From Gavia stellata (Eukaryota; Chordata; Aves; Gaviiformes; Gaviidae): DNA of 64,000 nucleotides. The notes under the pieces are model-generated. The model had not been told where the DNA came from. It searched no databases and saw nothing but the letters and a program-made list of their open reading frames with translations. The DNA lies in contig NC_082596.1 of assembly GCF_030936135.1 (NCBI RefSeq), forward strand, positions 16,220,155 through 16,284,154, given 5' to 3'. Position numbers and translations under genes: made by a program. Below are positions 46,541 to 64,000 of the stretch, piece after piece (position 1 is the first letter of the stretch; each line of letters begins with the position of its first letter).

Positions 46541-49500
46541 GTAAGGAGCGGCTCCAGCCGCGCTCGCTCCCGGCGGTCGCCCCGGCTCGCTGCCGCCGTC
46601 CGAAGGGACATGGCGGGGGCCGGCCGCAGCCTGGCTCTCGGGGCGCTGCCGGCCTACTCGGGCTCGGCTGCCGGCCCCCTGCGGCTGGGCATGGCCACGC
46701 CGGCTCTTCGGCCGAGCCCTCCCGGCGCGCGTGGGCGAGCGGCAGCGGGAGGGGAGGGCCCGCCTGGCAGCCCGGTGCGCGGCGCCGCCTGGGGCTCCCC
46801 GGGAGGGGCAGGGCGGCGGGGCCGGCCCGGCACCCTGCGGCGGGGCCGCGGCCGGGCCCGGGGTCCCAGGTGGTTGGGATGATCTGCGCTGAGGTCGGGC
46901 GCAGCGGGGCCCCGTCTGCGGCCTGGCGGCGACACGGGCAGAGCCCCGGGGGGGAGCGCAGTGTGCGGCCGGGCCGGTGTGCGCTCCGTGGTGGAGACGG
47001 TCTGTAAGCCTGGAGCGGTCACACGCGCGGAAGCGAAGTGACCTACCCGCTTCCACGGGAGAGCCGACGGAGTGATGTGCTGGGGTCCGGTGGCCGGGAT
47101 AATGTAACAGATCCCGAGCTGCGGGTTGGCATAGCTGTGGGGCTGCTGCAGTCTGGGGAGGGGGAGAAAAGCAAAGTTTCATCTTCCTTGTCTCTTATTT
47201 TCTAATGTAATTTAATTTCTCATTTGGATAAAGCAGACTACTGAATGTTCTCGCAGTCCTCACTAGTAAGTAACATACGAACTACCTTCTGGGCACTGTG
47301 ACTGTTGATATGCACATAAAAGGCCCCTTCAAAAATGCCTGCCTCTTGAAGAATTAAGATCTTACTCTAGGAGCTCCTATGGACACTCTGATAGAAATCT
47401 TGCTATAGTTTTTAAGATTTCTCTTTGCTTCTGAATGAAAGGCTTCTGTTAAATATAAAACAAGGTGTTGTGTCTTTATCAATAACAAAGGAAGCTTTGG
47501 ATCACTGTGACTTACTGGCATGGCACTATTTCAGTGAAAATGGCATTTCATTAAATTTAGACAAATGAAGAAAATACTGTAAATTGGGAGAAGTTATCAT
47601 TTAGGCCCACATTGTGTGAACGTGTGCAATAAGCATATGCTTTCATTAATCTCTTGCTCAGTAAAACTTATTACATCAAAAATAGGGAAACATCAAAACG
47701 TTAGTAGGGCCAGGCTTGCATTTTATTTTGTGAAGGTTCATTTGTAAATACTTGACGTTCTATGAAACTTGGAAACACAAAGTCCACTGATCTAAAGCTT
47801 TAACTAGAGAGGAATTAAGTGTGGTGGGGGAATAAAAGGACAAGCAAGAAGTTAGTGAGACCTACAATAAACTTAAATTACCACACAATTAAATTAGTCT
47901 TGTCTTGTCATCAGGGTTGCTGATACCATGGGATTTCCCACAGAAATGAGAACACTTGCCTCAGTTGATACATGAGTTTAACTACTTTGAGGCAAAATGT
48001 TAGAAAGTTCGTTTTTTATGTTTGGGCTCTTTGAGTGAACAGTGCAGAGAAATAACTGCTGCAAAAGACAGAGTAACATAAGGAATTCTATTCCCTTACT
48101 CAACTTATGTACATTTAAGGACTGTGTTAATCGTGGTTTCTGCAAATATTAGTTTGACTTGGAACTGGAATTGCGCAAAACAGGTTGGGATGATCGAAAT
48201 AGGGCCTAAAATTAAAAAGATTCTTTTCCACTGCATGAGTGGACATACTGAATCTAGGTGCAAGAGCAGGCAGGATACCTACAGTGGTTTAGATGTGAAA
48301 GTGGAGTTGGGAGGGGGAACAGGGTTCAGTAATCTCAAACTCTGTACGATAATTCTGAGTGATCTGCCTTTTGAATTAGTAACTTTAGTGGGGCGCTGGT
48401 TCTAGCAATTTTATTATGTAGGTGCGTAGTATATTGTAATTGGAGAACAGTGAATGCATTTCCTGTAAAGGAGTGCTGTGTTTTGAGCAATTATAGACCT
48501 GGTAGTGCAACCTCAACCATAGGATTTCAGAAAAAATGTTGATGGAAAAACCAAGACCTGGTGACAAATGGAAAATGCTGTATGCATTTATCAAAGGCAT
48601 GTCAAGTTGGACTAGTTCAATTTCATCTTTTCAATAATTGATTTTGTGGACATAAGAAATTGAGTTGACTTGTCACTGAACTTCAGTAAAGCAGCAGGTG
48701 TCACAAAGAAATATATTAAAATCCAGAAAAATGAGGATTAACCAGAGAATTATAAAGGTGGTTGAAAGGAGGAGATGAAATAAGGTGGTGCTGAAAAGAG
48801 GCATTGAGCTGTAAGGAGTTATTAGTGGAATTTGTGAAGACTGGTCCTGTGATGAATTTTTTTTTCAGTGGCACCAGGTGTTCAGTGTGCTAATGAAACC
48901 TGCTAGTGAGACAACATTAGTAAGTGCCCTCATCAGGGAAGTTTTAGACATGTAAGAAGGACTGCATAGTGAAGGATTATGAGTTCAAATTGAAGAACTC
49001 AAAGTACAATTGCAGGGTCAGGGTAATCCTTCTGGACTTCTGAAGTCTGGCAGGGCCAACTCAAACTGCTGCAGGTGCACAGGGTGAGCTCAGTCTTCCC
49101 CAGATCACTCAGGACTGGCTTGGCTTAGCAAAACAGAAACAGTATAGGAAGAAAATATGTGTGTAGGGGGAACCAGTGGAGAAGAGAGATTGAAGGATAG
49201 TGTAAGAACAAATGAGTTAAAATGACTGGCTGATTTTTAAACTGTAGTACGGAAGTTGTCCGATGATCAGTGGATTAATGTGGTTCTGAAGAAGCCTTAC
49301 AACAGGAACAAAAGTAGGTGATAATAAAACAAATTGAAGACTAAACTTAACCTCTGAACTGGTGCGTGTATACATGACCCGACCTAGTGTAGAGTAACAG
49401 TCAAGTGGATTTAATGGGCTAGAGTGAAACACAGACAAATTAAAATATGGTGAATATTGTATCTGTTTGCAATATTATTGTCAACTGTTAGTTCATTAAG

Positions 49501-52500
49501 CTTCTTTCTGAATGTCTTGAAGGATGTGACTTGAGCCACGCGAGCGTTTCAGAGTTTAGATAGTTAGCCATTCTAATATGCAGAAGGATTTTAAGACTTA
49601 ATATTTGTGCATTGATGGTTAAGATGACATTCATAGGTAGCATCTACCCAATTTTCTTGTTGCTTCTTCGGAAGGATCAGTTACCAGATACTCAGATGAG
49701 AGAATGAAACAGGCAGGTTGTGGCTCAGACCCTGTGTACTATCTGTATTGTATTAGATTTGCTTTACGTGTTCAGTTACTTTGTGTATAGAATTATAGCC
49801 TTTTTTTTACGCTTCTATAGACAGAAAAATATTAAAAATAAGATTATGCAATTGTTGAGGACCAATTTAGGCAGAGGAACCTAAGGACAATTGTGGCACA
49901 TTGAAGCAAATTCAAAGTTAATTAAAATCAAATATAAAGTCTTTTAAAAGCACAATTTGGCAAGATAGGGATTTGGTCCCACCTGGTCTTGTGTGAGTAC
50001 ATACTATTTTTGCCTCAGAGCAATGCAAGCAAGACAGAAAAATGAGTAAGTTCTTAGAACAAGTTTTAAGGTCCTGGTTCATATCCAGTCAATTTCAAAA
50101 ATTAACAGTTCTATTTTACCTTACAAGCTTTTTAAGAGCCATCAGTTACCCTTTTTTTGAGGATTCTTATGAGTTGCTTTTGCAGCAAGCGACATATGTT
50201 TTACGTGTCTGCATGAGTACTCTGCCACGCCAAAAAACTCTTAGTTCCTTCAACATTCATCCCAGTCTCAAATTATGCCAGAAAATCTATTTCTTTTGCT
50301 TTTATGCCACTGCATCAGCATACTGCCCTGTGAATTAAAGATCAGACAAAAAGCCTGAAATAAGGAAAAGGATTCTTTGAAAAGAAAGAAAAAAATCTGG
50401 AGAAAGTGAGAGCAACCATTGGGGCCTGCTTTAAGCAATTGTGCTGATGCTCTAAACCACAGTAGCTAAACTGCTGCAGCACAGAACCGTAAAGGTGGGA
50501 TTTCTACAGTTGCTGTAACCCAGGCATTACCATACAGAGCAGAGCATCTGCTGGAATTTGGAAGTGTCAGAGACTCATGTTGTGGCAGAAAATTAGTGCT
50601 TCAGGGAATAGAAGTATTATTTGTTAATAACAGTTCAGATTAAAACACACTTTAAAACTATCGGTGGTCTGATTGTCACTTTTTCTCTTCATGTATTTCG
50701 CTGTGGCAAGGAGTCATTAATGGGTGAAGAGAAACAGACAACCTCTGTCAGAAGCTAGTTATTTTTGGTTCTTATTCACTCCAAAAGCTTAAGTACTCTG
50801 CACATGTAGTATAATCTTCTCATTAGTCTTACAAGCATGTTTTAGGTTTGATCCATAACTCCAGTACTGAGTGGTAATCAAACCTAGGAAACACCACAAA
50901 CACAGGTGACCACTTACTGGTTTTGTGCTTTCCCTTAGTGAAATGATTTTCAGCCTCTACTCTGATTTCATAGCTAATGAAGCATATATTTTGAAACCCA
51001 TTCACATATGTTAAGCCCCCTTATGAGGAGTACTTTGACTTGGATTGTCAGTTCTTTAAAAGACAGAAAGAAGTTAACAATGTGTCTGTTTAAAAAAAAA
51101 AAAATTAAAGTTGTGAAATTATTAGCCTTGGTGTGATCCCAACACCTCAGTTTTTTGGGGAACTTTGCATCCTCTTAGATGTCTTAGATAGTTGTTTGTC
51201 TTTTGCTTGCATTACCCTTGCTATTTGGGATTTAAAGTTATAAGTTGTTTCTGAGTTGTCAAAATAGTATGTTTCACAATTAAGAGGATATCTTAAGTAT
51301 GTTTTCAGGGTTACAGTTAACTGTATGTTTGAAGTTTTGTGAAGCCCATGCTACATATTTTAATGATTGTAAAACGTTGGGGGTGATTGTGCCAAACTCC
51401 ATGAACCAAAGTACATTCTTTTGCAACTGTTGTTGGAAGTTTTTAGTGGGGTAATACAAGTGGTTTTCCTAACTGTATGTTTGTGTTTTCCCCTATTCCT
51501 CATATTTAGGGGTAATTTACAGGCTTGCTGTTACCAGGGTAGTGCATCGTTGTGGTAGCAACTCAAGATATCAAAATGCTGTGCTGCAAAGTTATGTCTG
51601 TGCATATACAAAAATATTGGGAGACCTTTGAAAATGCACAAGAGATTGAATTGCCTTCTGGCCTTTGAGACAGTGTGATGTATTTAAAAAAACACTGGGG
51701 GTGGGAGTAGAATACCTTTGTTTAGATAACTTTATTGATCAAGGTGACTTCCAAAATTCTTTCATTGTGCTTCCTAGAAAAGCTTGCTCATGTCCATTTT
51801 TGTGCAATGCTGTCCTTAGCCTCCACACAGTCTCAACAAATAAAAATGACATTTTAACTTTTTGTTAATCTGCAGCTTTGTTATGACTCAAAGCTATCAG
51901 CTTCACTCCTAAGAGTAGTTTTAATCCTTTCTATCTACTGTGTTAAAGGCCGTGTTCAGCTTCAGCTTATTTCCTTTAAATCCTCTCCTCTGTGTCCATT
52001 CTTGGTTATGAACAGAATCAGTGGCCAGTCTCTCATTAAGACAGATAAGCTTGATAATCAGTTCTGTTGTCCAAGCAACTCTGTTTTCTGTTTAATGCAG
52101 CTGAAATTGAAAGCTTTCATCATCTTGCATGTTGAACGATACCTGTGAGTGGGTACAAGTATGGACTATGGTACCACTGTGAAGATAATTTACCCCATCC
52201 TTTATATTTCTTCAACTCCCATTTATTAAAACAAAACAAAAACAAAAAATGCAAAAAAAAAAAATTATTGGCCTTTACTTTCAGAGATCTACCCCTAAAT
52301 CTACAATTTTTCATTTGTTATCCAGATATCTAGAGGTTGGCTTTGCTTCCACTGAACCGGTAATGCCAGTGCTTCTCTTGCCCCTATACTTATTTTTCTA
52401 GTGGTCACAATTGTGCTTCTCCTCTATTTTTGTGAAGCATACCCTGTAAGTATCAACAGCTCTACCCTAGCTGCTTTGAAACTTGTTTCTTTTACCAACA

Positions 52501-53649
52501 AGTAAATTGGTATGGTTTAGGAATTGGCTTCCTGAGAATCTCTCTGTGGCTGTCATGTTTACCAATGCTTTGTGTTTCCCTGTGTTCCCTATTTGCTTAT
52601 AAGTTGTATTGGCTTGCATTTGGGAAGCACTATTGGGGTTTTTCAATGGCTAGAAACTGATGCTCTGGCTCTGTCCAGATTAAACTGCCCTGCTTTTACT
52701 GTTAGGTTGCTGTGAAACTCTGGCAGTTTTTCTGTAGGCATGGAGGAGGTAAAAACTGAAATCCACTTGTTGCATGTCTGCTGTTCTTCTCTTTTGTTTC
52801 ATTTTCCCTAGTTATGGATATTGCTGGAGAAAAAGCTGTTTGTGGAGAATATTCCACCTCTTTAAAACAAACTTTTTGTTTTTAAAAAAAATAAGACTTT
52901 ATGCTCTTCTGCTTCCCCATGGTTTGATATGTAGGCATCTTATCAGCCATAAGAAGTTAGTAGATAAAAGGAAGTCTGATGTTCTGGTGAAAGAGAAAGA
53001 AGAAAATGAAATCTACAGGAATTTTGGAACAATGCAGTCAATTTTCTTATGGTTTTTATGAACACTTGAATAAAAAACATGAAGCGTTACTAAGGGGATT
53101 ATGAAATGGAGAGCAGTCTTTTCAGAAATGAAGATATAATTATACTTTCTGTTTTAAGAAAATATGGTGAAGTCCAAAAAGTTTAGGACTGTGTATTTTA
53201 TAACACTGAATGTTTTACCGAAACAATGTAGACTATATACTGGTATAGTATAGTAGTAGCTACTGAATTAAGAGTATAAAGAAATGGAAGTGGTAGGATA
53301 CTACTGTGGACTGAAAACGGAGACATGTTTGTTTGTGTTATGAGTTTGATATCATTACCATAAAGTTTAATATATTCAAGACTTTTTTTTTTCCTGCGGG
53401 ATGGTTAACACTTAAATTATGTAAATGGTCATTGGTTTCTGTTCTTCTGCTTTATTTCCCCTGCAATAAATACATATGCTATTACATGGCCACTTGTAAG
53501 TGTTGGCTTCTTAAATATTTTATACAAATAGCCTGACCTTAATGATTGAAAAGCGAACATGTGCTTTGCTTACTGCGAATAAGGGGTGTGTTTACAAGGA
53601 TGTGCCTCATAAAATTTCTAGAAAAAATAAATTGCCTTTCTCTTTACAG
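46541..53649 (+). other. RAD21: RAD21 intron 1
   Basis: A 7.1 kb intron from donor 'gtaagg' (46,541) to acceptor 'tctctttacag' (AG at 53,648-53,649). The first half-kilobase is still CpG island. The rest is AT-rich with an ancient LINE remnant at 48.4-49.1 kb. No exon or small RNA was recognised within it. Confidence 0.85.
48430..49110 (+). mobile_element. Very old CR1/L3-type LINE ORF2 relic
   Basis: Scattered words follow the reverse-transcriptase region of old CR1-clade elements in sense order: 'aattatagacctggtagtgc' (about 48,490), 'atttatcaaaggcatgtcaa' (about 48,586), 'cttcagtaaagcagcaggtg' (about 48,681), 'gagttattagtggaatttgt' (about 48,817) and 'cagtgtgctaatgaaacc' (about 48,884). 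Substitutions and indels are heavy. Boundaries uncertain. Confidence 0.5.

Positions 53650-64000
<10,351 letters not shown>

Larger units (their letters stand above)
45690..47110. promoter_or_regulatory. RAD21: CpG island, RAD21 promoter
   Basis: A sharp rise in GC and CpG against an AT-rich background, centred on RAD21 exon 1. It contains three NRF1-like sites, GC boxes at about 46,153-46,161 and 46,203-46,212, a YY1 motif at 46,428 and no obvious TATA box. This is the architecture of a TATA-less housekeeping promoter. Long open frames on both strands (up to 270 codons, minus 46,370-47,182) are by-products of low stop-codon density. Confidence 0.93.

Noticed and set aside
46370..47182. 270-codon minus-strand frame over the CpG island.
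   Set aside because: Composition (P, A, R, G) and position show it is a low-stop-density artefact of GC-rich promoter sequence; it overlaps RAD21 exon 1 antisense.

Overview
The window is vertebrate nuclear DNA, almost certainly from a bird. Interspersed repeats are overwhelmingly CR1 LINE fragments with 3' ends made of ATTCTRTG-type octamers. No mammalian SINE or L1 was recognised. The one clearly complete gene structure is RAD21, and its CpG-island first exon lies 7 kb upstream of a clean set of short coding exons. The species cannot be fixed from sequence alone.

Layout. From 1 to about 11.8 kb is non-coding DNA with an old CR1 copy (1.64-2.00 kb) and an ancient hairpin-type repeat (2.73-2.80 kb). 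At 11,830-11,970, minus strand, is a short terminal coding exon matching the C-terminal coiled-coil end of AARD (alanine and arginine rich domain containing protein). In mammals AARD is the neighbour of RAD21 on its 5' side and is transcribed divergently, so position and strand fit. No convincing AARD first exon was found. From 12 to 45.7 kb is a gene desert with CR1 copies, including a 3.3 kb copy at 29.08-32.39 kb holding decayed ORF1 and ORF2 pieces, a small array of CR1 pieces in both orientations (36.6-38.2 kb), a miRNA-like foldback (21,017-21,086) and a 1.2 kb polypurine stretch (22.0-23.2 kb).

From 45.7 to 47.1 kb is a strong CpG island: the RAD21 promoter, with NRF1-like, GC-box and YY1 (GCCGCCATCTTG) motifs and non-coding exon 1. 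RAD21 then runs on the + strand to the window edge. The ATG is in exon 2 (53,680), and exons 2-10 plus the start of exon 11 are present. Every junction keeps the frame, and together they encode about 480 of the roughly 630 residues of this cohesin kleisin. The SMC3-binding N-terminus, both separase-type ExxR sites, the caspase-type DSPD site and the STAG-binding middle are visible. The SMC1-binding C-terminal winged helix lies beyond the window.

The window contains one housekeeping chromosome-cohesion gene, the tail of a small neighbouring gene, and ordinary avian intergenic sequence. No new multi-gene system was seen. The items most worth checking are the hairpin at 21 kb, the weakly spliced RAD21 intron 10, and the CTCF-like motif beside a palindrome in RAD21 intron 8.
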